From: Arvicola amphibius
Taxonomy: Eukaryota > Chordata > Mammalia > Rodentia > Cricetidae
Assembly (NCBI RefSeq): GCF_903992535.2
Contig: NC_052056.1
Coordinates: 67,351,892 to 67,415,891 of the forward strand
Direction of reading: 5' to 3'
Length of the DNA: 64,000 nucleotides
Below, one piece after another: positions 1 to 12,143 of the stretch; the stretch's first letter is position 1; each line of letters begins with the position of its first letter. A model generated the notes under the pieces. The model made no database searches and was not told the DNA's origin. It saw only the letters and a list, made by a program, of their open reading frames with translations. The position numbers and the translations under genes are program-made.

Positions 1-1159
1 TCTGTAGCTCTCAAAATATTCTTCCTTCTAGGCCCATTAGACTTCTGTCACTTCAAGCTTTATTTTCCATTCTTTTATGTTCCTCATGAAACCTCCACAT
101 CAGCAACACTGGAATCCTTTGCAGAATCTGTGTGTTTTCATTACCTGCTTTTTTGAGCCATCTTTCTTAAAAACAGGCTTCATCATGAAACAATTACTCA
201 TTTTGAAAAAAAAGTTATTGAAAATCTTTTCATCCTCACGGAATGAGAATGCAAATATAATTATGCAGAAAGCCAATAAGGATGTATAAAAGTATTCTTT
301 TAAGTTTCATTTTTTACCATATGTGGCAGAAATACTAATTTCTTAAAGATTTTTTAAAAGTTCTCCAGTCTTCTGTACTTCTCTATGCCACAGTCAAGCA
401 AAGCATTGGGTTTGGGGATGAGAGATGCTAGGTGGGACTTTTGCGAAATGGGAAGCTCTCTTTAGGAAGGCTGGAGAACGAGTACTACCAGTCTGGCTAT
501 AGCCCTGGGCAACAGGAGCAACCTCAAAGGACCACAGTGTTCGAGGGTGTAATCAGGCCTTACCCACTCACTGCACACTTCAAGAGCAAGACCTGGCATT
601 TCCTAATGTGTGAGAGAGATCTCTGTTCCAACAGTGAGCTGTTATTGCACCTACGTTTCAGGGTGAGCAAACCATTAGTATTATGGGAGCCTGTAAACTC
701 ACACAAACAACTAAATCATAATCTAGCAAACTAGATGGGCAATAAGTCCAATAAGAGGCACTAAAGATTATACAGTTGACAGAACTGGAAGAACACCTAA
801 ACCCTGGACACCTAAACAGGACACCACAGACTGTGAGCTGGGATCATCGTGTTGTATTTATTGGGGAAGAGTTCAGAAATTAATTTTATGAATGATGCCT
901 GGGATTTTGAAGGGCAACATTGCCTAAGACTATTTCAGGATTGAAGTATTCTAGAAGCATGGATGTATGAGGGCACATGTGGATAGGTGGGACCACAGAG
1001 GTTAGACACACTCTGTGTAGCAGCTGACGATCTGTTGGTGGACAGAAAACTCTTTAGGGAGCAGAAAGCCACTTCTTATTGACCATTGCTAAACAGAAAC
1101 ATCCACCTTTGGGTTTGTTCTCATTTTGTGAATAGCCCTGAGAATAGCTACTTGCTGAA
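1..1159. other. Unassigned non-coding stretch
   Basis: I recognise no gene, RNA or repeat family here. The longest open frame (432-734, 100 codons on the plus strand) has no domain I can name and its composition is no different from its surroundings. Base composition is ordinary for AT-rich rodent intergenic or intronic DNA. Confidence 0.5.
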
Positions 1160-1183
1160 GTGTGCACAGGTTTCTGGCCTTGC

Positions 1184-1439
1184 AGCTCTGGGGCTTGTTG
1201 TCCTCTATGCTGCAATGAAGGACAAGGCGAGATGGTGAGAGACTGTAGGCAGATGTCTCCACCTCGAAATCCAGCTGAACTCACTCAGGATGTCATGGAC
1301 TTAATGAACGTCAGGCAACGGCAGAGCACAGACTCACTGTCTTCAGTATGTCCTAGACTTGTCGCTTTTCCCTTTCGAACCCAGCATATATGAATTTTAC
1401 ATACATACACGCTTGATCTCACAGCTGAGGCTCAATAAA
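1184..1439 (+). other. Possible terminal exon or unrecognised repeat with poly(A) signal
   Basis: A plausible 3' splice acceptor (ttctggccttgcag, ending about 1183) is followed by an open frame to the TGA at about 1391-1393. The frame contains the stretch PPRNPAELTQDVMDLM and a Gln/Arg/Ser-rich tail, then has an AATAAA signal about 40 bases after the stop (tcaataaagc, near 1433). This is the layout of a last coding exon. I do not recognise the peptide. A second frame just after the acceptor reads LGLVVLYAAMKDKARW before a stop, so the segment could be a broken gene copy. It could equally be an LTR or a chance ORF. Confidence 0.2.
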
Positions 1440-2289
1440 GCGTTGGTCCGAGCACAGCCCGAACCCCTGCCTGTTTACTGCTATGTCAAACATCTTCTTT
1501 TTGTGATGAGCTTGGGAATACTGAAGTGAGAATGCTGGGGGAACTTCTACCTACGTCTCTCAAGCACATCTAGTAAGCAGATGAATCAGGCCCTCACTTA
1601 ATGATGTATGTGGTCACCTGAGGCACCTTAGAGAAGGCCAGTCAGCCACCAAGGTTGGGTAATTTGAGGAGTGGCAGCCTCTATAATAGTAGCGTTCTGA
1701 TGATGGGATCAGCCAGAAATGAAGGCACAGAAAGACTTCCAGAGGGCTGATGTCATTTAAGACGTCAACTGTCCAAGTATTTAAAAAAAAAAAAAAAAAA
1801 AGAATGAAGTGAGAACTGCCTTGGTCTTCTCCTGGCACAGAACCAAAATGTCTACGTGGCCCACAAAAGGAAATCATGCTTCCTCAACTGCAGTGATGTT
1901 CCCTCTGTCAGGAGGCAGGGTTGCTGGAGTCAGGTGTCTTTGTTCCCTTTTTTTTTAAGCTGGCAAGGACTGCCAGGTCTAGTTTCAAGATAGCTTCTTG
2001 TAGATGACAGAGAACACATGTGGACAGACCCAAAGAGGGCTGTCTCAGAGGAATTCAACAACCTACGGTCCCATTCCTCAGCTACCAATTCAGCCATTTC
2101 TGTCTGACTTTGCTTCTAATTTCTTAGATATCTCTGGGAGAAAAGGAGGTTTGCTGGTGAGAAACTATAAGCAATGCTGCTTGTAGTGAAACAGACAAAT
2201 GCTAAGAATCAAATAGAGTCATGTGCCTGAGAGTATCTCATGGTCTAGTCTCAAACCTTCTCATGGAGTTAACCAAGAGCCTTGTCATA
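1440..2289. other. Unassigned stretch with an A19 run
   Basis: Nothing is recognisable apart from a run of 19 A at 1783-1801. I could not match the bases upstream of the run to a SINE or L1 tail, so it may be a simple homopolymer or the tail of an element too diverged to read. Confidence 0.4.
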
Positions 2290-2410
2290 GCACAGGTTTA
2301 GATTCAGTTCATCTGGAATGGGGCCTGGGACTCTGTATTTCCACCCCTCCCCCGATGTTGTGTTGTTTCATGAAACGGGTCCGTGTGGCACAGCTTGAAC
2401 ATTTTGGTGT
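2290..2410 (-). mobile_element. MER5A-like DNA transposon remnant
   Basis: The segment contains agattcagttcatctgg, ggggcctgggactctgtatt and, later, gcacagcttgaac. These correspond in order to the reverse of the MER5-type hAT non-autonomous element (beginning cagtggttctcaaa in its usual orientation). It is heavily diverged, as expected for an insertion older than rodents. There is no coding capacity. Confidence 0.55.
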
Positions 2411-5040
2411 TAGAGTGTACAGCGTCATATAGTAAGTGGTTGGCAAGTGGCTTATTTAAGCAAGCTTTCAAGGGCGACTACCCTTTAGCCTTTTCATAAA
2501 ACTCTGCCCTTCATAATTCTATTTCCAACTCCCCACATGAATTAACATATCCAGTAATCATACAAATCCCCACCAAGCATCCTGAAGCCTACTTCAAACT
2601 ACAGCAACCATTTCATTGCATAGAAAGCATAAGTGGGGGTGACTCTCTCCATTTTATGTTTTACATAAAATATTTACATGATTTTTTCTGTGTATGGACG
2701 ACTTAAGGACTGTGATAAAACAAAAAGCACTTGGAAAAGGGTCTCTTGCAAAGGCATAAAAAATAGTGAAGGCTTCTATAAAAAGCATCCCTTGGAGGTC
2801 ATCATATATTATTTGTATTCTCTTTATTTTATTAATTTATAATGTGTGCATAACTCTCCACCTATATTTTTATTATTTCCAGGCCACTTTCCTATATGAT
2901 AATTAACTTATTTTTTTAAAAACATGCAGCCTGATTAAATATTATTTGTACTGTTATGGAGCTGACCAAAGTAGAACACGGCTGCTTGTAATGAGTTGCT
3001 CAAAGCCCCGCCAGTGTTGCCCAAAGATGAAATGTTCTGAACCCTAAGTCAGGGTCTCTTAAGTCTCCCGTCCACTGTGCTTAGAGCACAGAAGTTGCAC
3101 TGAGCTCTCCTGAGCCCTGGTTCTAAGTAAAGGTCCCCAGGAGCAGGATTCAAGAGGCGGTGGAGATCACAGATCTGGCCGCTGCCAGGTGACCAGAGAG
3201 GATGCCGCCCTCAGATGTCTGTTCTTCAAATCAGATTAAAATCTACTCCAGCCCTGGGTTTTCTGATGACTCATTTGCTTGTTTCTCTTCCAGCCGAGAA
3301 TACAATGTTCCATTCCTTCTGGAATGTTTACAGATGAGAGCACCTGGGGAGTGGACGGCAACTTGATGGCTAGGATCATCCAACATGGGTGCTGGTTTTC
3401 TGCGTTTAGGCCCTTCTTACGTCCTCTGCCCTGTTCATGTTCAGTCCCCCTCACGATCTCAACCTCACTCCTTGCTCATGGTTTATTCATGTGCGGGTAG
3501 TCTATGACAGGCAAAATCCCAAGGGTCTGTATTATTCGCTCTGTCTGTGTTGGCAGTGCTGCAGATGGAGCCCAGGTCCCTTTATATTCCCAACAAGTCC
3601 CCTGTCACCAGATTGTGCAGCCTTTCCGAAAGTCCCCAGGCTTGGTGTTACTCAACTAGAACTGAAATTAGAGAGTGTCTGTGGGCAGACACAAACAGGT
3701 TTCATTTGCATGGAACGGCTGGGAATGGAGATATGGTGGAGACAGAGCGAATGCCATGTTCAGCTGGGTATGGTGAGATGATCAGAAAGAATCGCACTTT
3801 GACCATGTGACTGGCCAAGTTCACTGGACTTTTGCTCTCCTGTTGCAAAAACAACCAATTTTGCCCAATTCGTAGCACTGTTAGGAGAAAAGAATGAAGT
3901 GGTGTGTGTGAAAACGCTTTCAGGCTCAAAAGAACTGTACCTGTGTCTTTGTCTTTACTTCACAAATATTTAACTTTAAGCGGGACTAGGCTACTGGAGA
4001 TCCAAAGCACAGCATATGTTTCTTCAAAACACTTTACATTCATTGGCCTACTAATGTGTATAAAATAGGGACTTGGCAATGGCATTATTAAAAACCACCA
4101 CGGAAAAAGTGGGAAAGATAAAAGATTTATGATGCCATCTAAGTTCGATATAACTCAGATGATAAAAATATTCACTCGGAGCTGTCAACACGATAGTTTC
4201 ACAGATTCCAGACTCCGGAACCTAAGTTTGAGCCTGGGAAATTCCCTTCTGAGCATTCAGTACATCTGCAGCACTGCTAAAGAAAAGAGCACACCTCTCA
4301 AAACCTCTAAGGGGAAGAGAACGAACCATTCTCCAGAATGAGGATATGGGCACAAACATACCTGCCAGGGCCTCTGGAAGTGATTCCAAAACCCCAACCT
4401 GCCCTGCCCTTCCTGCTAATCTGCGTTCTGTTGGTGAACACAGCAAATGCTTCCTGTTTCTGGCCGTGAGCCCATACCTCAGTCTTCCTGTTTGTTCTGT
4501 CACCTAAGCCCTATCACGCTGGGTGACTGCAGCAGCCACATGGTTAAGAACATCTAGGAAGATGCTGGGACCTGTGGTCAGCTCCATCATCTGGAATTTG
4601 CCATTGTGTCTTCTAAGAAGTGAAGTCTGTTCCCAAGTTATAGGAGCAAAGAACCCAAGATCCAAGTAAATTACCTAATAAGGCTCCTTGGGGGACCAGA
4701 GAACCCAAGACTCTTGGTATCTGCGGTGTTGTGCCCCAGTAAGAATCAGAAAACATCGTTTCTCTCTTGCAGTCTTATCCAAATTTTTTGAAAAATATTT
4801 TACTTTAATTACATAAGCTATTTAAAATGTCTTCAACCATTTAGATCTATCCTCATAACAGTTTCAGAATAAGTAATGAAAATATTAAATATAGCATGGG
4901 TAAAAAGCTTTCTAATTAAACTGAAAGAAAAAGATTGCACATGGAGCGCTATGACTACATACATACATGTGTACATATAAATAAAAGCACATGATAAGAT
5001 AACACATTTTATGTAATTGTCCAACACAATGCTCACTTGC
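2411..5040. other. Unassigned non-coding stretch
   Basis: About 2.6 kb without a feature I can support. ORFs of up to 114 codons occur (for example 3437-3781), but they overlap each other on both strands and show no family motif. 2640-2960 is AT-rich. This may be genuinely unique sequence. Confidence 0.45.
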
Positions 5041-5165
5041 TTTTGAGGCAGGATCTTGTTACATAGACCAGGGTGAACTGGAACTCACAGAGATCTTCTT
5101 TAATGCTGAGAACAAAGACAAGTGCCGTCACTGGGATTAAAGATAAAGCCCATCATGCCCAATGC
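5041..5165 (-). mobile_element. Diverged B1-like SINE
   Basis: Reading the plus strand gives ttttgaggcaggatcttgtt, a mutated 'catagaccagg', aactcacagagatcttc and gggattaaagat in the order of a reversed B1. Divergence is high and there is a small internal disruption, so this is an old copy. Confidence 0.6.
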
Positions 5166-6617
5166 CTTATATTTTATCTAAATGTTTTCTCCACGTTTTC
5201 TAATTTATGAAACTCTACCTTTCTTTTACTTTCTTTTAACTAGGAAAACACATGATTTTACAATAGTGGAGGAGAAATATTTTCCTAAGATATGTGAAAC
5301 TTAGTGGAGCAATTTTCAAAATATTTATTCATGCCTATCTAAATGTATATATGATCAGCTATGCACGTGATTATATTTTAGGAAACCCAGTAACCATAAA
5401 TTAATATTTATAATATTAATCATCTACAAAGAAGTTGTCTTCATAAGAGATAACAAAAGAGAGGGAAATTTCTCAAGAATGGCTTCACCATCTTAGCTGC
5501 TCTTGTTCTCCTCCCTTAATGGCCATGCAGCCCCCTGGCTGGCCCATCTTTAAAGGGCTTCCATACTACACAGCCCCAATTGTCTGAGCCTTGGTGCATA
5601 GTGAACTATGTGGAGATATTTCCCCATTATGCTGGTGCCTATCAGAAAACCAATAGACAATACAAATGAAACAGCCAAAAGTGTACTCTGTAGTGACTGG
5701 AACCAGCACAGAGCTCTCATTCCATTCCAACGACCCTCTTTCTTTTCTCAGTTACATGCTTATCTTCTGAAAACCAGAATAGACCATTTCACCACCCCCA
5801 GAGGTCATCCTGGCTGTGGGCAACACTGGGAAGGATAGTATGAACAAACTCTGTTTGGTTTGGTTTGGTTTGGTTTGAACTGCTTGGTTGGTAGAGAAAT
5901 CAATGCACTTGAGAATCAGACTAAAATGTGGTGTAATCCTAAACCTACCACTTACTATCCAAGTGCCAGAAATAAGCAAATTAACATCAAAGACATGTAT
6001 GAAAGGGGAGACCACAGCTTCCTTCAATGGGGCTCATGAGACAAGCGAAATAACATAGGCGAACTCTCTACTGTGCACCTGTCTGAGATTCTAACAGAGG
6101 TTAAGTGCATTTGAACATCTAAAACACAGTTATGAAATGGTATTTCTTGCCAGCAGCATTAGCTTATTTAGTTTTAATTAAACTGCATTCATTTTGCACT
6201 CCAAGTGAGAGACTGCCTATGTTGTGTTTCCCACAAGTTAGCTCCTTTGGCAAAACACTTGCAGGAGAAACCCAGTCCTCCTCATTATGTTCCTGTTTCT
6301 GCGCCATGGGGAGGTGACTGGAAAGCAGAACTAGACTCTCTGTTTAACCTCCAAACTTAAAAATGCTCCTTTCCTAAGACTTCTCTCTGATATCCGTTCA
6401 AACATATGCTACCACCAACAGATGCTAAGTGGGGCACAGGTCAGGGCCATGAAATCTATTTAAATAGTACAGTGGCAACATTTATCAGAATATAAGCAAT
6501 AAAGACATGGAGAGTCATTCTACTATTATTATGGACTAAGTTTAAATGCTCCCACAGTGAAATTTTTTATTTTGTAGATTTCCTCAATTATCATGAGACT
6601 GATGTGGAATTCTCCTC
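5166..6617. other. Unassigned stretch with a short GGTTT repeat
   Basis: No gene or repeat family is recognised. A short (GGTTT)n run lies at 5854-5877, about five units. Otherwise the sequence is ordinary and AT-rich. Confidence 0.4.
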
Positions 6618-6954
6618 TGTATGTTGTGAATACCATCAGCTAATAAAGAAGCTGTTTTGGCCTGTGATAGGGCAGAGTAGAGCTAGGCAGAAAAAACTAA
6701 ACTGAATGCTGGGAAGAAGAGGGCAGAGTCACAAGCCATGGAGCTGCCAAAGGGGTTGCCAGCTGGAACACTGCTGGTAGGCCACCAGCCTCCTGGTAAA
6801 ATATAAAATAATAGAAATGGGTTCATTTAAGATATAAGTGTGAGCTAGAAATATGCATAAGCTAATAGGCCAAGCAGCGTTGTAATTAATTCAGTTTCTG
6901 TGTGGTTATTTTGTGTCTGGGCAGCCAGGAATGAACAAGTGGCCTCTTACAACA
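6618..6954. mobile_element. Cricetid LTR-like interspersed repeat
   Basis: The segment runs from tgtatgttgtgaatacc to ggcctcttacaaca, so it has TG...CA ends. It carries aataaagaagctgtt, cctgtgatagggcagag and cagtttctgtgtggttattt, motifs I remember from a high-copy element in hamster-type genomes. It appears related, in the opposite orientation, to the elements at 9806, 38956 and 60379. I do not assign a Repbase name and see no clear target-site duplication. Confidence 0.55.
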
Positions 6955-7268
6955 TAAGACTGCAATAGTTTTTGCTAAATTTATTTACTATTTTCTTATT
7001 TTTGCCCTGTTTTTTTTTCCTTTGCTCTTATAGAAAATAGAATTTTTTCTCATATGATAAATATATCCTGATTACAGTTTCCCCTCCCTCTGAAACTCTC
7101 CCAGTTCTTCCCTGCTTCCCCTCCTATCTGGACACACCCCATTTCCATCTCTCATTAGAGAATAAACAGGCTTCTAAAGGATAGTAATAAAATAAATTAG
7201 ATAGAACAAAAACTAAAACATCAGAATAGGACAAAACAAACAAATTGAAGGAAAAGTGTCCAAGAAAA

Positions 7269-7348
7269 GACACACACACACACACACAAAACAACAAATA
7301 TAGAAGTAGAGACTCATCCACAAACACACACACAAAAATGTAAGCCAT
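7269..7348 (+). repeat. Short CA repeats inside L1 3' UTR
   Basis: Two short runs of CA dinucleotides (about 7270-7288 and 7324-7334) sit in an A-rich part of the antisense L1 3' UTR. Confidence 0.7.
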
Positions 7349-7498
7349 AACAAATATGCTCAAATGTATATATATTATACATGCCCTTTTTTAAAAAAGG
7401 TGATGCAACATTATGAGATAAGGAACCTCCAAAGATGCCATTGACTTTATTTTCTGTTGACCATGCTAAGCATTCTGTCTACCCTGAAGAGTAGTTTC

Positions 7499-7570
7499 GC
7501 TGGGTGATGGTGGCACACACGTTTAATCCCAGCACAGGAGGCAGAGGTGGGTAGATCTCTGTGAGTTCAA
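7499..7570 (+). mobile_element. B1 SINE 5' fragment within L1
   Basis: The sequence gctgggtgatggtggcacac, tttaatcccagcac and gtagatctctgtgagttcaa is the left half of B1. It stops abruptly at the middle of the consensus and the flanking antisense L1 3' UTR resumes. This is a truncated SINE insertion, younger than the host L1. Confidence 0.75.
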
Positions 7571-9317
7571 TTGAAGATGCTTCTGAAGGGCATGTGTCCC
7601 CCTGTCCTTTCAGCATTAGGACCCCATATGGTGCAGGCCTGTGCAGGCCTCGTGCATGCTGCCTCTCTCTCTGTGAGTTCACATGTGCTTCGATCCAGAT
7701 TTAGAGAGCTTTGTCTCCTTGGTGTCCTCAATCCCTCTGGATCTTATATTCTTTCTGCCTCCTTCCTGCACCCCGAGGGGAGGGATTTGGTGGAGTCATC
7801 CCATTGAGGCCTGAGTGATCTGAGGTCTTGCACTCCATACATATTATCTAGCTGTCATTTTCTATATCTGTTCCCATTGGCTACAGAAGGATGCTTCTCT
7901 GATGATGGCTGAACAAGGCACTGATCTATGAGTACAGCAGAATATGTATTTTATTTTATTGAGATTTTTTAATTTATAACAGTAGTAATTGGTTTCCATC
8001 CTAAATCCCTGAGCTATCTAGTCTCAGGTTCTTGGTCAACCAAGCAGTGTCACATATGGGTTCTAGCTTGGGGAGTGGCCTTGAGTCAAATCAGACATTA
8101 GTTTGTCACTCCCCCAAGCTTTGTGCCACCATTGCCCTAGGATAGCTTGCAGGCAGGACACTATATGAGATCGAAGGGTTTGTAGCTACATTGGTGTTTG
8201 CCTTTCTTCTTTGGTGGCCTGCAGAGGACCTTGCTACCTCACAGGGGTAAAGGTTCTGCATAGGCAACAAGCCCAACTTCTCCATGTTCAGTGAGCTGTG
8301 CGGGTGCTGTCTTCAGCAATATGGCCTTGCCATCAGTTTATGGAGAGCAACATATAGTCTTCGAAATAGCCTGAGTTGTTTGTAGTTTCCTACGGGACCC
8401 ATTTGGCCAACAACTCAGTTAAACATAACCCATTCCCAGTACTAGAAAACAAAAAAATATGTCCAGATATCCCCACTTTCTGGGGATTTATTTAGATCAC
8501 CTTAATATGTTTATATATTTTAGGAAGCTGCTACTATATTAGCTTTCCACACTATCCCTCAATTTGACCCTTAATTTTAGTGGTCTTTCCCTCTATTTCC
8601 TCTCTCATCACCCTCTTCCCTCCCCTCCCACTTGATCATCTCTTTCTAGTTGCCTCCCTCAATTCATCTGTAGCTATCTATTCTATCTCTCTTTTCTAGG
8701 GAGATCCAGTCTTACCCCCCAACACATCAGTCACTTACTCCATACCTAACCTTGTGATTCTACAGACTAAAGCTTGGTTATCATTGACTTTACAGGTAAT
8801 ACCTACAAATAAGCAAATATAATACCATATTTGTCTTTTCGGGTCTGGCTTACCTCACTCAGAAAGTTTTTAGTCCTATCCACTTACCTGCAAGTTTTTT
8901 TTTACTGTTGAGTAATATTCCACCACGTAAATGTACCACATTTTCTTTATCCATTGATCTGTTGAGTGAAATCTAGCTTGTTTACAATTCCTGGCTGTTG
9001 AAAATACAGTGGAGCAAGTATCTCTGTGGCAGAATGAGATGCTTTAGTTATATGCCCAAGAATAGTATAGCTGAACATTTAAGTAAATAGATTCCCATCT
9101 TTCTGAGGAACTGCCACACCAAAAGCCACACCAGCAGATGAAGGAAGAGTGTTCCTTTGACTCCACATCCTAGCCAAATAAATTGTCATTTGTTTTTATT
9201 AATCTTAACATTCTGACAGGTGTGAGATGAAATCTCAAATTTGTTTGATTTGCATTTTTCTGATGACTAAGGATGTGGAACATTTCTTTAAATGTTTCTC
9301 ATCCATTTAAGATTCCT

Positions 9318-9683
9318 TTGAGATGGTTGGACAGAACTAACGGGAGACCACCAAGTCCAGTTGGAATGGGACTGATGGAACAGGCGACCAAACCAGACTC
9401 TCTGAATGTGGCTGATGGTGGAGGAGGACTGAGAAACCAAGGACAATGGCGATGAGCTTGGACTCTTCAGCATGGATGGGCTCACTGTGAGCCTTGTCAG
9501 TTTGGTTGCTCACCTTCCTGGACTTAGGGGGAGTTGGGAGGACCTTGGACTTAACATAGTGAAGGGAACCCTGATGGCTCTTTGGCCTGGAGAGGGAGGG
9601 AGTGGAGGTATGGGTGGAAGAGAGGGGAGGGAAGGGGGAGGAGGAGGGGAGGAAATGGAAATCTTTAATAAAAAAATGAAAAA
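9318..9683 (+). mobile_element. Younger 5'-truncated LINE-1 nested in the older L1
   Basis: This is a sense L1 3' UTR beginning near ggacagaactaacgggagac, continuing through ccagttggaatgggactgat and the G/A-rich stretch gggagggaagggggaggagg, and ending in an A-rich tail. It is flanked by a direct repeat aagattcct at 9309-9317 and 9684-9692, the target-site duplication. Removing the insert and one repeat restores the interrupted antisense ORF2. It closely resembles the tail at 42571-42928, so both belong to one relatively recent family. Confidence 0.85.
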
Positions 9684-9805
9684 AAGATTCCTCTACTGAG
9701 ATTTTTCTGTTTAGATCTGTACCCCATTTTTAATGGATTATTTGTTTTCTTGATATCTATTTTTTGAGTTCTTTATATATTTCAGGTATTAACTCTTATA
9801 ACTTA

Positions 9806-10066
9806 TGTTAGCCCACAATTCTTGTCTGTGTTAACCACCTGGGTTGGTACCTATATTGGCAAGTCAGTCACATCTTGCTTGCTCTGTGTCTGGCTTCCTC
9901 TCTGTCTGGGTGACAACTGCAAACTGACTCCTGTTCTCATTGCCCCACCTCTATTCCTGCCTGGTCGCCCTGCCTATACTTCCTGCCTGGCTATTGGCCA
10001 ATCAGCATTTTATTAAACATGTACAAGGAAGAAATCTTTACAGGGAAAGACCATTGTCCCACAGCA
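9806..10066. mobile_element. Cricetid LTR-like interspersed repeat, partial
   Basis: Contains acatcttgcttgctctgtgt, ccctgcctatacttcctgcc and attggccaatcagcatttta, ending near attgtcccacagca. The same ordered blocks appear at 60.6-60.7 kb. The CCAAT box (ggccaatcag) suggests LTR promoter sequence. The left edge abuts the antisense L1. The right edge is uncertain and could reach about 10170. Confidence 0.5.
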
Positions 10067-10737
10067 GGGAAGGAAGGGGCACTGCAGGTGGTCTGCAGCC
10101 GAGATGAGACTGAGACTAAGGGATTGGATTTGGAGGAGAGAAGGGAGACTTGACGATCTGCAGTTAGGCTCTCTACCTCCTTCATTTACTATTTTCGAAA
10201 CATTTTATCTCTCTTTTGTCAATCTATATTCTCTGTAAAGACAAAAATGACCTTCCTAGAAGTTCCAAAAGAGATCTGTTTGTAGAGTTCACATATAGTT
10301 CTATGCCTCTGCATGGGGTAGTATCTAAAAAGCCACTGGGTTTCCCATGCCAACCGTACTATTTTTTTATGGTAGAGTCACTTTTCTCCTGCCTACTACT
10401 ATCTTCTGCAAAGACTGGTAATGAAATCCTGTGGGCTGGGTCTATGCCTGGGCAACCCCAATTGTGTATGGATGTATGATACATTTCTGTGATGACCTAT
10501 GGTTCTCACTTCATTCAAGTGGGCTTGGCTCACCTTAACTTTAAAGTTCTCCAAGAACAATAATTTAAAAAAAAATGATGCTTTTCGTTACAATAATAAT
10601 TTGCCAGAAAGTCACATGCAATACATTTTGCAACATGAGCCACCAGGATATGGATTTGAAGATGTTTCTTTCTTATGGTTAAGAATCTGAAAAGTTCTGG
10701 ATTCTCTGTAAGGGCTGATATAAGAAAGCCGCTTTTC
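10067..10737. other. Unassigned stretch
   Basis: No gene or clear repeat is visible. The first 100 bases may still belong to the LTR-like element to the left. The 87- and 63-codon frames here have no recognisable content. Confidence 0.35.
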
Positions 10738-11269
10738 TTTATAGAAAATTTAATTCTTCAAAATTATGCATTTCACAGATATGTATCTTGAGCATATCCA
10801 TCCCTTACTTCCCATCCAACTCCCCCGGGATCCTCCACCACATTGACCTTCCAACTTCATGTTCTCCCTTTATAATTAGTTATTTATTCTAACACACTGA
10901 GTTCAATTAATGTTATATATCTACACAGTCATGTGGACCCATCCACTTGAGCATGAGGAATCTACACGTGATTCTCTGTTAGCCACCATCAATTGCCAAT
11001 AACACCTTAGCTGGGGTTGATGCCTTGAGAGCCTCTTCCTACTCTATGTTGGATTTTTTAAATTTCTTTTACTTATTTTAGAGCTATTTTATTAGTTGCA
11101 TATATTAATGGTGTTCTAGGTGGTATTTTCATACACGCATGTGATATGCATGGATTTAATCCAGCTTCCTTACTCCTACCTGAATAGTTTTCAAATGGAC
11201 AATGCTTTTTATTCAGTAATTTCCTGTTTAAAGATAAGCCCCACATCACAAAATGACCTATGTTTGCAC
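10738..11269 (-). mobile_element. Antisense LINE-1 3' UTR remnants
   Basis: The plus strand reads ttatgcatttcacagatatg, gagcatatccatcccttac, catcaattgccaataaca and tagctggggttgatgcc, which match a reversed rodent L1 3' UTR. A second T-rich start at about 11050 suggests a separate fragment. Confidence 0.65.
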
Positions 11270-12052
11270 TATATGCATGTTTCTTTTTGCTTGTTTGTTT
11301 GTTTTACCTTTTTTTATTTATTCTTTGTGTCTTTCACATTATGCATATCAATTCCATTCATTTCCTGCCCCTTAGTATCTGCCCTCTACCCTTGCAACCT
11401 CCCCCACCCAAAATAAAATAAAATAGGATTTAAGAGTAAAAAAGAAAAATAGGAAAAATCTCATTATGGAAGCTGTATTGTGACATAGTAAGTCACACAG
11501 TAAACCTTTTTATCCATGTATATTTACATGCCAGTGCTCATTGCAAAGAGTCATTGGTCTGTGAGAACATATTATATTTGTCTTTCTAGGTCTGGGTTAC
11601 CTCACCCGATATGATTTTTTCTAGATCCATGCATTTGCTTGCAAATTTCAAGATGTCCTTATGTTTTACCTCTGAGTAGTACTCCATTGTGCAAATGTAC
11701 CACAGTTTTCTTTATCCATTCTTTGGTTAAGAGACATCTAGGCTATTTCCAGGTTCTGGATATTACAAATCATGCTGCTATATGAATCCTTGTGGTATGA
11801 TTGAACATCCTTTGGGTTTATACCCAAAAGTGGTTGCTGGATCTTGAGGTGGGTTGTTTCCTAATTTTCTGAGAAATATCCATACTGATATCCAAAGGAG
11901 CTTGCACTTCCATCAACAATGCAGGAGTGTTCCCTTTACCCCACATCCTCTCCAGCATAAGTTGTCATCAGTGTTTTTGATCTTGGCCATTCTGATAGGC
12001 CTAAGATGGAATCTCAGAGTTGTTGATTTGCATTTCTCTGATGATAAGGATG
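11270..12052 (-). mobile_element. Antisense LINE-1: 3' UTR and ORF2 end
   Basis: Antisense 3' UTR (tatttattctttgtgtcttt, gcccctctacccttgcaacc-like sequence) leads into the ORF2 3' end: tctgggttacctcaccc (11592), gagtagtactccattgtgc (11673), ttctgatagg (about 11990) and gatttgcatttctctgatga (12024). It stops at 12052, where a different L1 piece begins. Reading frames are broken. Confidence 0.8.
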
Positions 12053-12099
12053 GGTCTTAAGCAGTTCTTGTATAGGCAACCACAGAGGCTGTGATTTCA

Positions 12100-12143
<44 letters not shown>

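Larger units (their letters stand above)
7005..9805 (-). mobile_element. Lx-type LINE-1, antisense, 3' UTR plus end of ORF2
   Basis: Read on the minus strand, this is the distal part of ORF2 followed by a long 3' UTR. Plus-strand landmarks are the 3'-end region ttacagtttcccctccctct (7074), the UTR pieces gctttgtgccaccattgccc (8119) and gcaggcaggacac, then the ORF2 end with ggtctggcttacctcactca (8842) and tcatctttctgaggaactgc-like sequence near 9100. It is 5' truncated. A B1 piece (7499-7570) and a younger L1 tail (9318-9683) interrupt it. After the nested L1 the ORF2 sequence resumes without loss at ctctactgagatttttctg. Many substitutions mean no working frame remains. Confidence 0.8.
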
